Shown in pieces: positions 1-7,910 of a stretch of DNA of 32,499 nucleotides. Source of the stretch: Lachnospiraceae bacterium (GTDB taxonomy: Bacteria; Bacillota; Clostridia; Lachnospirales; Lachnospiraceae); NCBI GenBank assembly GCA_017430085.1, contig JAFRNR010000019.1, positions 1-32,499 of the forward strand, read 5' to 3'. The notes below the pieces were generated by a model. That model was not told where the DNA came from, did no database searches, and was given only the letters and a program-made list of their open reading frames with translations. The first letter of the stretch is position 1; each line of letters begins with the position of its first letter. The translations under genes and the position numbers were made by a program.

Positions 1-596
1 AGCGCCGCCACCGCCGCCGCCCGCTGACGGCTGACGTGGAACGGCGCGAACAGCGCCTGCCCGCCCAATGTTCCTTCTATGGTCTTCCGGAACACCGGGA
101 CGCCGTCGCCCAGAAAGACGACCGTTTCGCCCCGCTCCTTCAGCCCCGCCAGCCGCTCTTCCATGCTGAGCGCGGCGGCCTTTTCCAATACCGTGAACGA
201 CCCGTCCGCCTCAAAGCGGTACAGGCCGGTGTAGACCTGCGCGCGGCGCGCGTCCATGATGGGGCAGATCAGGAAACGGCTTCCCCACAGAGAATACGCC
301 ATCGCGTCCGTGGTGGGGACCGCGATAAGCGGCTTGCCCCAGGCCAGGCCCAACGCCTTCGCCGTGGCCGCGCCGATCCGCAGGCCTGTGAAGGACCCGG
401 GGCCGGCCGAGACGGCGATCCCGTCCAGATTCTCCGGCCGCCACTCCGTCCGTGCGAACAGCTCGTCGATGATCGGCAGCAGCGTCTGGGAATGGGTCAG
501 TTTCGTGTTCAGCGTGATCTCCGCCGCCACGGCTCCGTCCTCCGCAAGGGCCGCGGAGGCCACCAGGGCCGCGCTTTCGATTGCCAGCAGCTTCAT
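1..596 (-). CDS. tsaB: TsaB, tRNA threonylcarbamoyladenosine (t6A) biosynthesis protein, 3' end cut by window
   Basis: TsaB is the ASKHA-fold partner of TsaD in the complex that puts t6A on A37 of ANN-reading tRNAs. Reading the minus strand from the ATG at 596 gives about 198 residues with no stop before the window edge; the family is usually about 220-240 residues, so only the C-terminal tail is missing. Visible family marks are the N-terminal MKLLAIESA strand, the THSQTLLP segment, the AVSAGPGSFTGLRIG glycine-rich core near residues 60-75 and the MDARRAQVY segment. The start codon overlaps the tsaE stop as ATGA (593-596), so translation of the two is probably coupled. The last gene seen of a four-gene minus-strand run. 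Identification is secure; the C-terminus cannot be judged. Confidence 0.95.
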   Translation of the reverse strand, partial: MKLLAIESAALVASAALAEDGAVAAEITLNTKLTHSQTLLPIIDELFARTEWRPENLDGIAVSAGPGSFTGLRIGAATAKALGLAWGKPLIAVPTTDAMAYSLWGSRFLICPIMDARRAQVYTGLYRFEADGSFTVLEKAAALSMEERLAGLKERGETVVFLGDGVPVFRKTIEGTLGGQALFAPFHVSRQRAAAVAA

Positions 597-1048
597 TCAG
601 CCGTTCCCCCTTCCACCGTGATCCGGCGAGCGTCGCCGCCTTTTTCCGGGATCCGGTCGATCCGGATCCACACCGTATCCTCCGGCAGCAGGCCTTCCAC
701 CATCTCCGGCCATTCGACCAGGACGGCGCCGTCGCCGCCGAAATATTCGTGGCCGCCCACCGCTTCCAGTTCGGATTCCTCCTCCAGGCGGTACGCGTCC
801 ATGTGGCACAGCGGGAGGCGTCCTCCCGCGTAGACCTGCATCAGCGTGAACGTGGGACTGGTGACCGGCGCCGTGATGCCGAGGCCTTCCGCGAAGCCCT
901 TGGCGAACACGGTCTTGCCCGCGCCAAGGTCGCCGCTTAAGGCGAACACCTGGCCGGGCCGCACCGCGCGTCCGAAACGTACGCCAAGCGCCCGGGTCTC
1001 CCCGGGGGACGCGGTCTCGATCACAAACTCAGCCTTTCCGTTCCTCAA
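593..1048 (-). CDS. tsaE: TsaE, ATPase of the t6A tRNA modification complex
   Basis: TsaE is the small P-loop ATPase that regulates and resets the TsaBD complex during t6A37 formation. The 151-residue product has the Walker A motif GDLGAGKT at residues 39-46, followed by the family's SPTFTLMQVY switch-like segment, the HMDAYRL segment and the LVEWPE motif. Length is normal (about 150). The reading frame opens with TTG at 1048, preceded by AAGGA that overlaps the ribU stop codon; a GTG at 1024 with GGAAAGG eight bases upstream is an alternative start, and no ATG lies near the N-terminus. The stop overlaps the tsaB start by four bases. The adjacency of tsaE and tsaB is common in Firmicutes and supports both calls. 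Confidence 0.95.
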   Translation of the reverse strand: MRNGKAEFVIETASPGETRALGVRFGRAVRPGQVFALSGDLGAGKTVFAKGFAEGLGITAPVTSPTFTLMQVYAGGRLPLCHMDAYRLEEESELEAVGGHEYFGGDGAVLVEWPEMVEGLLPEDTVWIRIDRIPEKGGDARRITVEGGTAE

Positions 1049-1055
1049 TTCTTCC

Positions 1056-1667
1056 TTATGCCTTTCTGCCGAACTCCTTGATCAGGCGGCTCACCCGCTT
1101 GTACAGCAGCATCGTCAGCACGAAAATGATGACGCCCTTGATCAGGTTGAACGGCGCCACACACCACAGCGCGAAGCTCCACACCGAATCGACCTGCGGG
1201 AAGATCTTGGCGCCGGCCGCGATGATCTGCTCCAACGGCATGAGCTTGGAGTAAAACGGCAGCAGCACCAGCGCATTCATTACCAGGCCCGCGGCCGCCA
1301 TCATGACGATCCCGATGCCCATGCCGATCATCGCGCGCTTTTTGGTCTTCCGGATCTGATACACGATGCCCGCGGGAATCACCATCGCGCAGCCGATCAG
1401 GAAATTGGCCAATTCGCCCACGCCGCCGGTGCTGCTCCCTTTGATCACGAACTTCACCAGCAGTTTGATCAGTTCGGTCAGGATGCCCGCCACCGGGCCC
1501 AGCGCGAAGGTGCCGATCATCACTGGCACTTCGGAGATGTCCAGTTTATAAAAGCTCGGAGCCACGAAGGTCAGCGGGATCTCAACTAACATCAATAAGC
1601 CGGCGATGGCGCCCAGGATCGCGATGACCGCCATATTCCGGGTAGAAAACAGTTTCGTATCACTCAT
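1056..1667 (-). CDS. ribU: ECF transporter S component, RibU-like (riboflavin)
   Basis: The substrate-binding membrane subunit of an energy-coupling-factor transporter, probably for riboflavin. The 203 residues are highly hydrophobic, with about five to six membrane segments. They carry the RibU-type region LVEIPLTFVAPSFYKLDISE, then the GTFALGPVAGILTELIKLL helix and a GSSTGGVGELANFLIG stretch. The ECF ATPases and EcfT are not in the window, as usual for group II S-components that share a common energising module. ATG at 1667 follows AGGA. The gene sits 27 bases after the nucleotidyltransferase and 7 bases before tsaE, so it is co-transcribed; no room exists for an FMN riboswitch in front of it. 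Riboflavin specificity is inferred from family resemblance; another small vitamin is possible. Confidence 0.85.
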   Translation of the reverse strand: MSDTKLFSTRNMAVIAILGAIAGLLMLVEIPLTFVAPSFYKLDISEVPVMIGTFALGPVAGILTELIKLLVKFVIKGSSTGGVGELANFLIGCAMVIPAGIVYQIRKTKKRAMIGMGIGIVMMAAAGLVMNALVLLPFYSKLMPLEQIIAAGAKIFPQVDSVWSFALWCVAPFNLIKGVIIFVLTMLLYKRVSRLIKEFGRKA

Positions 1668-1694
1668 CTTTATTCCTGTTTCAAACGCTGTCCT

Positions 1695-2624
1695 TTACCG
1701 GAACAGCGGGGTGGGATACACGCCCTCTTCCGCCATCTTCGCGAACTCCGCCTGCACCGCTTCCGTGTCTTCCGCGAACGTGATGCCGAACCAGGTATCC
1801 GGCGTGGGCAGCACGCTGACTTCCGCGCGGCCGCTCTTGAGCATGTCATCCACGATGGTGGGCAGCAGGTATTCCGCCTTCAGCGGGTTGTTCTTCAGGG
1901 CGTCCTCCAGGAACGGGACGAAGCCCTTCTTCAGCTCGGTCATCATGGCCGGCGTGAAGCCCCACATGTTCATGGAGACCAGGCCTTCCGGATCGATGCG
2001 GACTTCCTCGCCCTCGAACGTGCCGGTCACGCGGCCGTCCGCGCGGCGGGCGATGCCCTTGGTCTCATGGATCTCCGCCAGATGGCCGGCCATGTCCTGG
2101 ATGCAGATGCCGCGGGTCACTTCGCCGTTGTCGCTCAGCGTGTTCTTCACGATGAAGCCCGCCATGGCGAAATGCGCCATCGCCTCTTCCTTCTCCGGCA
2201 GTTCGGACAGGAAATCGTACAGGATGCGGAACGCGGTCTTCCCGTAGTAATCGTCCGCGTTGATCACGGCGAAGGGGCCGTCCAGGATGTCCCGGGCCGC
2301 CAGGATCGCGTGGCCGGTGCCCCAGGGCTTGGCGCGGTCTTCCGGGCAGATAAAGCCTTCGGGCAGGTCGTCGATCTCCTGGAACGCGTAAGCCACGTCA
2401 AAATACTTTTCGATCCGCTTGCCGATGATCTCCCGGAAATCGTTTTCCAGGGACTTGCGGATGATAAACACCACTTTTTCGAAGCCGGCTTCCCGCGCGT
2501 CGAAAAGCGAATAGTCCATGATGATCTCGCCGGAAGGGCCCACGGCCGTCAGCTGCTTGATGCCTTTGCCGAAGCGGCTGCCGATGCCGGCCGCCATCAC
2601 TGCCAGTACTGGTTTTTTCGTCAT
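1695..2624 (-). CDS. Nucleotidyltransferase of the sugar-phosphate (NTP_transferase) superfamily
   Basis: A 309-residue protein with a GT-A-type nucleotidyltransferase fold. From the chosen start it opens with a hydrophobic strand and the signature MAAGIGSRFG-KGIKQL near residues 10-25. It then shows KPWGTGHAILAA and the metal-binding AVINADDYYG segment. Such enzymes join a sugar phosphate or a choline-like phosphate to a nucleotide. The substrate cannot be told from sequence, and there are no sugar-pathway genes beside it to help. Start choice: the frame stays open upstream to 2681, but a TATAAT -10 box lies at 2662-2667, inside that extension. The ATG at 2624 has a strong GGAGG seven bases ahead. 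First gene of the operon with ribU, tsaE and tsaB. Confidence 0.85.
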   Translation of the reverse strand: MTKKPVLAVMAAGIGSRFGKGIKQLTAVGPSGEIIMDYSLFDAREAGFEKVVFIIRKSLENDFREIIGKRIEKYFDVAYAFQEIDDLPEGFICPEDRAKPWGTGHAILAARDILDGPFAVINADDYYGKTAFRILYDFLSELPEKEEAMAHFAMAGFIVKNTLSDNGEVTRGICIQDMAGHLAEIHETKGIARRADGRVTGTFEGEEVRIDPEGLVSMNMWGFTPAMMTELKKGFVPFLEDALKNNPLKAEYLLPTIVDDMLKSGRAEVSVLPTPDTWFGITFAEDTEAVQAEFAKMAEEGVYPTPLFR

Positions 2625-2661
2625 ACTTTCACCTCCGCGCCGCTTCATGCCGCGCACTCCC

Positions 2662-2691
2662 ATTATACACATTTTTTTCATAAAATCTACA
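2662..2691 (-). promoter_or_regulatory. Promoter for the nucleotidyltransferase-ribU-tsaE-tsaB operon
   Basis: Reading the minus strand, a perfect TATAAT -10 box (2662-2667) lies about 40 bases upstream of the ATG at 2624. The -35 is weak (TGTAGA, 2686-2691, 18-base spacer). It is back-to-back with the vanW promoter. Confidence 0.6.
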
Positions 2692-2702
2692 GAATAATAG
2701 GA

Positions 2703-2731
2703 TTGTTTTTTCCGGGGGTCTGGTGTATAAT
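2703..2731 (+). promoter_or_regulatory. Promoter for the VanW-family gene
   Basis: TTGTTT (2703-2708), 17-base spacer, TATAAT (2726-2731). Transcription would start near 2738. The short leader contains a small stem-loop (ATGCTGG-CAA-CCGGCAT, 2739-2755) of unknown meaning. Confidence 0.7.
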
Positions 2732-2788
2732 CTGCTTGATGCTGGCAACCGGCATTAAGTTTTATTGTGGAAAGAGGTTTATACCGAT

Positions 2789-5047
2789 ATGAGATACAGC
2801 AGACGCAGATTCTGGTTCTTCACGGCCCTGGCCGTTCTGGTACTGATGTTTGCCTGTGAGTCCGCGCACCGCGCGCAGGCTGCTCCGCCCGACGACACGA
2901 AGATCGTCGACGGAGTCTGGGTCGGCGATGTCGACCTGAGCGGAAAAACGGCCGCGGAGGCCCGCCAGCTCCTGGAGGATTACTTCCGGGAAGCGGAACA
3001 GCGGACCTTCAAGTTCTATGTTTACGACAACTATGTCAACAAGGACAACCCCGGACGCACGGAAGGCCAGACCCTGCTGAACAGTTTTGCGGTGCCTTTC
3101 TCCGCGCTGGGCTTCACCTGGTCCGTGGAGGAAACGGTGCAGAAGGCCGTCTCCTACGGCCAGAGCGGCAAACTGATCCAGCGCTACAAAGATCTGCAGG
3201 ACCTGAAATACGACAAGGCCGTCCTGCCGCTGGATTACAGCATCGACCGGCAGGCCATCTATAATTACATCGCCCAGAACATCAGTCCCGAAGTCAACCG
3301 CGGCGCCACGGAAGCCCGCATCTCCGTCAGCTACCCCAGCATTTACGTCACCTCGGAAGCCTCTCACGGCATCAATGTCAACGTGGGCGTCACCGCGGAA
3401 AAAGTCCAGCTGATGTTCGACGCCGGGATCCCGGAAGACCCGAGCATTACCGTTTCCGTCTCCTATGAAGATCCGCTGTATTCCACCGCGGATTACTCCA
3501 AGATGAATGCCGTGCTGGGTGAATACACCACGCTGGTGGAACTGACGGAAGAAACCAAAAACCGTACACACAACATCGCGCTGGAAATGGAGATCCTGAA
3601 CGGCACCATCGTGATGCCCGGCGAAGTCTTCTCCATCTGGGGCATCATGGGCAACACCACCGCGGACAAAGGCTTCCTGCCGGCCGGCGCCTTCCAGCCC
3701 GGCGGCCGCATGGCGGATGAAGAAGGCGGCGGCGTCTGCCAGGGCAGCACCACCATCTACTGCGCCGCGCTGCGGGCCGAAATGGAGATCGTCGAACGCT
3801 TCGCCCACTCCATGGTCATCTCCTACGTCCCCTTTGCGCAGGACTGCGCGCTGGCCTGGGACTACAAGGATCTGAAGTTCCGCAACAACACGGACGCTCC
3901 CATCTACCTGGAGACCTTCGTGGAAGGCAACCGCGTGGTGGCCCGCATCTACGGCCATGAGACCCGTCCTTCCAACCGTTCCCTGGTCTTCGAGACCACG
4001 GTGACCAAGCGGGAGATCTACGGACCGCGCTACTACCTGAATCACAACATCAACCCCGGCAAGCCTGAAGTGACCGGCGGCATCCACATGGAAGCGGAGG
4101 CCTACTGCACGAAGAAAGTCCTGGTGGACGGCATCGTTACCAGTGAAGAAATAATCGCGGACGATCATTACATCCCCGAGCAGCAGCGCGTGACCATCGG
4201 CTGCAACATGCTGGAGCTCTACGTCCGCGGCGACGAATATCATGAAAAGATCTATGACGCCAACGGCAACCAGCTGCTCGTAGACAACAACGGCATCCCG
4301 TTCTTCAACGGCACCAACGCCTACCTGCTGGTCAAGGATTACGAGGCCGATTCGGAAGGCCACGCGGTCCTGGATGCTTCCGGCCGCCCGATCGCCCGCT
4401 ACACCGAGCCGCCCACGACCGAAGCGCCTACCGATCCGCCCCGCTCCCTGCCTGAATACAAGGGCCGTTACGATCTGGACGCTTATCTGGCGGAACTGGA
4501 AGCCATCGGTCTGGAAGTCATCAAAGTCAGACACGTGACCAGCAAGCACCCTGTCGGCGAGATCCGCTGGGTCACCTACGAAGACGGGGAGACCGCTGTC
4601 CCGCTGCACACCACCCTGGAAGAAGGCACGAAGGTCATCGTTTTCGTAAGCAAGGGCGAAGGGGATGCGACCACGGAGGCTCCTACCGAAGCGCCTACCG
4701 AAGCGCCTACCGAGGCTCCTACGGAACCGCCCACTGAGGCTCCTACGGAACCGCCTACGGAAGCGCCTACCGAGCCGCCTACCGAAGCGCCTACGGAAGC
4801 CCCCACGGCTAAAATGCCCACGTATGAGGGCATGGCTGCCGAGGATCTGATCGCCATCCTGGAAGGCTACGGCCTTAATCTGAATATTAAGGAAGCCAAG
4901 CGGGAACTGACGCAGAGCTATGAGGAAGGCCAGGTATTCTTCGTTTCGTCAGACGGAAACGTATCCGGTAGTTCGGAGATCCAGCCGGGCACGGTACTGA
5001 CAGAAGGCCAGACCATTTACATCCATATCAGCAAAGGCAAAAAATAA
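2789..5047 (+). CDS. VanW-family surface protein with two C-terminal PASTA-like modules
   Basis: A 752-residue envelope protein of unknown enzymatic role. An N-terminal membrane anchor or signal segment spans residues about 8-30. It is followed by an extracytoplasmic region resembling the peptidoglycan-binding repeat often found before VanW, then the VanW domain (about 258-390). VanW marks are the FSIWGIMGNTT segment, the GGGVCQGSTTIYCAAL segment and the HSMVISYVP segment. A beta-rich segment (about 400-480) follows, then a PASTA-like module (553-622), a Thr-Glu-Ala-Pro linker (623-675) and a second PASTA-like module (676-749). Both modules closely resemble the ends of the PASTA kinase at 12377-15175. 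Start: the frame opens at a TTG (2765), but ATG 2789 has AGAGG upstream and begins a proper signal segment. Monocistronic, with its own promoter and terminator. Confidence 0.9.
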   Translation: MRYSRRRFWFFTALAVLVLMFACESAHRAQAAPPDDTKIVDGVWVGDVDLSGKTAAEARQLLEDYFREAEQRTFKFYVYDNYVNKDNPGRTEGQTLLNSFAVPFSALGFTWSVEETVQKAVSYGQSGKLIQRYKDLQDLKYDKAVLPLDYSIDRQAIYNYIAQNISPEVNRGATEARISVSYPSIYVTSEASHGINVNVGVTAEKVQLMFDAGIPEDPSITVSVSYEDPLYSTADYSKMNAVLGEYTTLVELTEETKNRTHNIALEMEILNGTIVMPGEVFSIWGIMGNTTADKGFLPAGAFQPGGRMADEEGGGVCQGSTTIYCAALRAEMEIVERFAHSMVISYVPFAQDCALAWDYKDLKFRNNTDAPIYLETFVEGNRVVARIYGHETRPSNRSLVFETTVTKREIYGPRYYLNHNINPGKPEVTGGIHMEAEAYCTKKVLVDGIVTSEEIIADDHYIPEQQRVTIGCNMLELYVRGDEYHEKIYDANGNQLLVDNNGIPFFNGTNAYLLVKDYEADSEGHAVLDASGRPIARYTEPPTTEAPTDPPRSLPEYKGRYDLDAYLAELEAIGLEVIKVRHVTSKHPVGEIRWVTYEDGETAVPLHTTLEEGTKVIVFVSKGEGDATTEAPTEAPTEAPTEAPTEPPTEAPTEPPTEAPTEPPTEAPTEAPTAKMPTYEGMAAEDLIAILEGYGLNLNIKEAKRELTQSYEEGQVFFVSSDGNVSGSSEIQPGTVLTEGQTIYIHISKGKK
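4670..4810 (+). repeat. Tandem coding repeat: TEAP/TEPP linker of the VanW protein
   Basis: An in-frame array of four-codon units (Thr-Glu-Ala/Pro-Pro), about 11 copies, joining two PASTA-like modules. Units use alternating synonymous codons (GAG/GAA, GCT/GCG), so the array is degenerate at DNA level. Probably an extended wall-spanning spacer; copy number may vary between strains. Confidence 0.9.
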
Positions 5048-5066
5048 CATATCGTACGATAACCAA

Positions 5067-5095
5067 AACAGCGGCCTCCGGGCCGCTGTTTTTTT
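5067..5095 (+). terminator. Rho-independent terminator after the VanW gene
   Basis: A perfect 10-base-pair stem (AACAGCGGCC / GGCCGCTGTT) with a TCCG loop, running directly into T7. It starts 19 bases after the stop codon. Confidence 0.95.
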
Positions 5096-5145
5096 GTCCC
5101 GCCTTCCCCCTGCCCTCTTTCCTTCGATAATCTTTCCGCAATCCC

Positions 5146-5174
5146 TTTCTTTTTTCTCATTTTTATGCTATAGT
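5146..5174 (+). promoter_or_regulatory. Extended -10 promoter for hpf
   Basis: TGCTATAGT (5166-5174) forms an extended -10 element. The -35 region (TTTCTT, 5146-5151) is weak. The start of transcription would be near 5181, giving a leader of about 75 bases. Confidence 0.6.
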
Positions 5175-5255
5175 AAAAATGCAGAGAAGCGGACGGAACT
5201 GAAAAGCGGGACAGGGCCCCCGCCCCTCTGTAGAACTAGATAAGGAGTGAATGCG

Positions 5256-5789
5256 ATGAATTTCAAACTGATCACAGGAAAGAATTTCACAGCCACCCAG
5301 GCCATGGAAGAATTGCTGGACAAGAAGCTCGCCAAACTGGACCGCTTCTTCGTGGCAAAGACCGACGCTGAAGTATTTATGGATCTGGTCAAGAGCAAGG
5401 CCAAAGTTGAGATCACTGTTCCCGTCCGATACGGCGTCATCCGTTCCGAAAAGACCGGCACCGATATTTACGCCCTGATCGATGAAGCCGTGGATTCCAT
5501 GGAAAAGCAGCTGAAGAAGTACCGCAGCAAGCTGCAGGACACTTATCAGAGCGGCGGTCTGGACAAATATGAGCCGGAAAACCCCGCCGATGATGACGAG
5601 ATCAAGATCGTCCGCACCAAGCGCTTCGCCGTGAAGCCCATGGACGCGGAGGAAGCCTGCCTGCAGATGGAACTGCTGGGCCACAATTTCTACATGTTCC
5701 TGAACGCGGAATCCGGAGAAGTCAACGTGGTATACCGCCGCAACGACGGCGCCTACGGCCTGATCGAGCCGGTCCTGGGCGAGGAGTGA
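5256..5789 (+). CDS. hpf: Long-form ribosome hibernation promoting factor (HPF/RaiA family)
   Basis: Long HPF binds the decoding region of the 30S subunit with its N-terminal domain and pairs two 70S ribosomes through its C-terminal domain, making inactive 100S particles in stationary phase. The 177 residues fit the long form (about 175-190). The N-terminal beta-alpha domain begins MNFKLITGKNF, with the KLAKLDRFF segment after it. An acidic linker (ENPADDDE) follows, then the C-terminal domain with the family hallmark RTKRFAVKPMDAEEACLQME and the segment GHNFYMFLNAESGEVNVVYRR. ATG 5256 is nine bases after AAGGAG; an in-frame GTG at 5247 is too close to that site. Stands alone between two terminators. 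Confidence 0.96.
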   Translation: MNFKLITGKNFTATQAMEELLDKKLAKLDRFFVAKTDAEVFMDLVKSKAKVEITVPVRYGVIRSEKTGTDIYALIDEAVDSMEKQLKKYRSKLQDTYQSGGLDKYEPENPADDDEIKIVRTKRFAVKPMDAEEACLQMELLGHNFYMFLNAESGEVNVVYRRNDGAYGLIEPVLGEE

Positions 5790-5806
5790 TCCGCTGAAGA
5801 TACATC

Positions 5807-5837
5807 AAAAAAGAGGGGCGCGAGCCCCTCTTTTTTT
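5807..5837 (+). terminator. Terminator after hpf, probably bidirectional
   Basis: AGAGGGGC-GCGA-GCCCCTCT stem flanked by A6 on the left and T7 on the right. It lies between the convergent hpf and NlpC/P60 genes, so it can stop transcripts from both sides. Confidence 0.93.
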
Positions 5838-5857
5838 GTGCTCCGAAACGCGCCGGA

Positions 5858-7519
5858 TCAGTCGCCGATCACGTTCTGGATGGTGTGCAGCCCTTCCGTG
5901 GGCATCTCGATGACGCGGACCTTCAGACCTTCGCGCGGCGCTTCCACGATCATGGGTTCGCCGTACTCATTGCGGCCGATATACATGGCCACATGGCCTG
6001 CGCCGGAACCCGGATCCCAGGTGCGCCAGCAGACGATGTCGCCCGGACGGGCCTGGTCGATGGAGATGACCTTCACGCCGGTGTACGCGATGTAGTAGGA
6101 GTAGTGCGCCAGCTCAATGCCGTACTGCGCGTAGATCAGGCTCAGGAAGCCGGAGCAGTCCGTGCCGTAGCTCAGGCTGTAGCCGCCGAACACGTAATCC
6201 AGCACGCCGACGTACTGCAGGGCGTTGGTCACGATGCGGCGCCGCAGATCCGAGGTTCCTTCCGGGATATACCGGGTCAGGTCGCCCGACGGGGGCTGCG
6301 GAGCGGACCACGTGGTGGACGTTTCAGCCCAACGGGATGCTTCGATGGAGGCCTGGATGGAGGATTCCACGCGGCGGGATTCATCTTCCGACTGGCGGAT
6401 GGATTCCGCGATGGAAGCCTGGCGGGACGCTTCCGCCCGGCTGGCTTCCGCTACCGCCTCCAGGGAGGCTGCGATGGACTCCTGCAGGTACGCTTCATAG
6501 GAAGCCGATTCCGATACGCGGATGGATTCCATCCGGGATTCGTCGCGGCTCCGGTCGATGCTGGAGAGTTCGTACTGGATGCGGTTGGCTTCTTCCAGCG
6601 TGCGGCGCTCGGTCTCCATGCTCACGGCCGTTCTGGTCTCCCAGCTCAGCTGCACGGCCGAGACCGGCACATAGCCGTAGAAGGTGCCGGATTCGCCGTA
6701 GGCGTACAGGATGCGGACATAGCCTTCGTTCCAGTCTTCCACCTGATATTTCTGGCCGGAATAGAGGACCGCGATGGTATCGCTGTATTCGCTCTGTTCG
6801 CGGTACAGACGCTGGGCGTCGAAATTCACGGTGGCGTAGCAGCGGACGATGGTGCTGATGATATCCGCGGCCTCGGCGCCGCTCTCAAAGAATTCCGCCT
6901 TCACATAGCCGTTCACTTCGCCGGACTGGATGTGGTACCACATGCCGTCTTCACAGTAAACGCTGTCCAGAACTTCCGCGGTGGAGTTTTCGCGCATCAG
7001 GCCGACGGCTTCCGCGGCGGAAGAGGCCTCTTTCCGGACATTGACAAAGCCGCTGGAGCGGTAAACGATGATGTTGAGTTCGCTGAGTTCCGCCTGCTTG
7101 CGTAAGCGCATGTTGCGCAGCAGTTCGTCTTCATAAGCCGTGGCACGGTTCTGATCCTTGTCCGTGTGTTCTCCGAATACATTGACGATCTGCTGACTGT
7201 TCGACTGCTGTTCCTTCAGTTTCAGGTAATCATAGACCTGAGACAGATTGACTTCGGCGGCAAGTTCCTCCGGATCCGGAGCCTGTGTGGTTTCTTCCTG
7301 AATTTCCGAACTATCTTCTGTTGCAATGACTTCCGTAGGTTCTTCAGGCAGGGCAGGTTCCGTGGTTTCTTCTTCAAACTCGATAAAATAATCCGTGGGA
7401 GTGCCGACGATGGGGAGGGTCTCCTCCGCCAGGGCCGAAAACTGAGTGCACAGCAGACAAACAGCCAGAAGGCTGATCCAAAGTCTCTTTAAAGTTGTAG
7501 TTTTTTTAAACTTATCCAT
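5858..7519 (-). CDS. Secreted SH3-domain NlpC/P60 cell-wall peptidase
   Basis: A 553-residue exported protein, probably a D,L-endopeptidase acting on wall stem peptides. A signal peptide covers residues 1-31, ending ALA before EE. An acidic Thr/Glu/Pro stretch (45-85) and a short helical region follow. Two bacterial SH3 domains follow (about 149-213 with the NVRKEASS entry, and about 222-292). A Ser/Ala/Glu/Arg-rich helical segment (about 295-400) links these to the C-terminal NlpC/P60 domain (about 425-553). The catalytic cysteine is C455 in YGTDCSGFL and the histidine is H509 in GAGHVAMYIG; the third catalytic residue was not assigned. The ATG at 7519 has a modest AAAGGAA site and an excellent promoter upstream. 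Monocistronic. Confidence 0.93.
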   Translation of the reverse strand: MDKFKKTTTLKRLWISLLAVCLLCTQFSALAEETLPIVGTPTDYFIEFEEETTEPALPEEPTEVIATEDSSEIQEETTQAPDPEELAAEVNLSQVYDYLKLKEQQSNSQQIVNVFGEHTDKDQNRATAYEDELLRNMRLRKQAELSELNIIVYRSSGFVNVRKEASSAAEAVGLMRENSTAEVLDSVYCEDGMWYHIQSGEVNGYVKAEFFESGAEAADIISTIVRCYATVNFDAQRLYREQSEYSDTIAVLYSGQKYQVEDWNEGYVRILYAYGESGTFYGYVPVSAVQLSWETRTAVSMETERRTLEEANRIQYELSSIDRSRDESRMESIRVSESASYEAYLQESIAASLEAVAEASRAEASRQASIAESIRQSEDESRRVESSIQASIEASRWAETSTTWSAPQPPSGDLTRYIPEGTSDLRRRIVTNALQYVGVLDYVFGGYSLSYGTDCSGFLSLIYAQYGIELAHYSYYIAYTGVKVISIDQARPGDIVCWRTWDPGSGAGHVAMYIGRNEYGEPMIVEAPREGLKVRVIEMPTEGLHTIQNVIGD

Positions 7520-7567
7520 TCTTTTCCTTTCTGCAAAGCAGAAGTCAAATTCCGATAGTTCGGTATT

Positions 7568-7596
7568 ATTTTACACAAAAAAAGGCAAAAAGTCAA
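7568..7596 (-). promoter_or_regulatory. Promoter for the NlpC/P60 gene
   Basis: On the minus strand: TTGACT (7591-7596), exactly 17 bases, TAAAAT (7568-7573). The leader would be about 40 bases. The remainder of the gap to 7753 is AT-rich and I see no gene in it. Confidence 0.8.
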
Positions 7597-7753
7597 GAAA
7601 ACGGCTATTTTACGCGGTTTTTGGCTGTTTTTAGCAAGATGTGGAGAGAGCAATTTGCTGTCAATACTACATTTTGTGGGTCGTGTTCATTTTCGGGACG
7701 GAAAGCGGTCACTTTTTCACTTTAATTTTGCAAGTTATTTTCCGGCATTCGCT

Positions 7754-7787
7754 TAAAAATCAGAAGCCTCCCTGTCAGGAGGCTTCT
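7754..7787 (-). terminator. Terminator of the stand-alone tRNA-Asn gene
   Basis: Perfect 11-base-pair stem (7761-7771 with 7778-7787 plus one base) and a six-base loop. On the minus strand it is followed by ATTTTT, 12 bases after the tRNA 3' end. Confidence 0.88.
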
Positions 7788-7798
7788 GTTCGCGCACG

Positions 7799-7870
7799 CT
7801 CCCCGAGCAGGGCTCGAACCTGCAACAACCCGGTTAACAGCCGGGTGCTCTACCATTGAGCTATCGAGGA
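7799..7870 (-). tRNA. tRNA-Asn (anticodon GTT)
   Basis: The acceptor stem TCCTCGA pairs with TCGGGGA. The D arm is GCTC-AATGGTA-GAGC, the anticodon arm CCCGG-CTGTTAA-CCGGG, and the T arm GCAGG-TTCGAGC-CCTGC. CCA is not encoded. It is a single-gene unit with its own promoter and terminator. The gene body is identical to the second copy at 32254-32325. Confidence 0.98.
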
Positions 7871-7880
7871 AGATGGATCC

Positions 7881-7896
7881 GTGCGCTCCCGCGCAC
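7881..7896 (-). other. Leader stem-loop in the tRNA-Asn precursor
   Basis: Perfect hairpin GTGCGC-(4)-GCGCAC located ten bases ahead of the mature tRNA 5' end and after the predicted transcription start. It may guide RNase P processing or keep the leader out of the tRNA fold; this role is inferred. Confidence 0.5.
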
Positions 7897-7910
7897 GTTT
7901 CATCATCGAT

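Noticed and set aside
2762-4609. A 615-codon open frame antisense to the VanW gene
   Set aside because: Shadow of a well-supported coding gene; no motif, no ribosome site, low-complexity composition.
4670-4810. Could the regular repeat array be a CRISPR
   Set aside because: Units are 12 bases, contiguous and in frame, with no spacers; it encodes a linker. The same holds for 12622-12799.
7520-7798. Gap near the NlpC/P60 gene as a replication origin or small RNA
   Set aside because: AT-rich, but no DnaA-box cluster and no stable structure other than the tRNA terminator; the promoter accounts for part of it.
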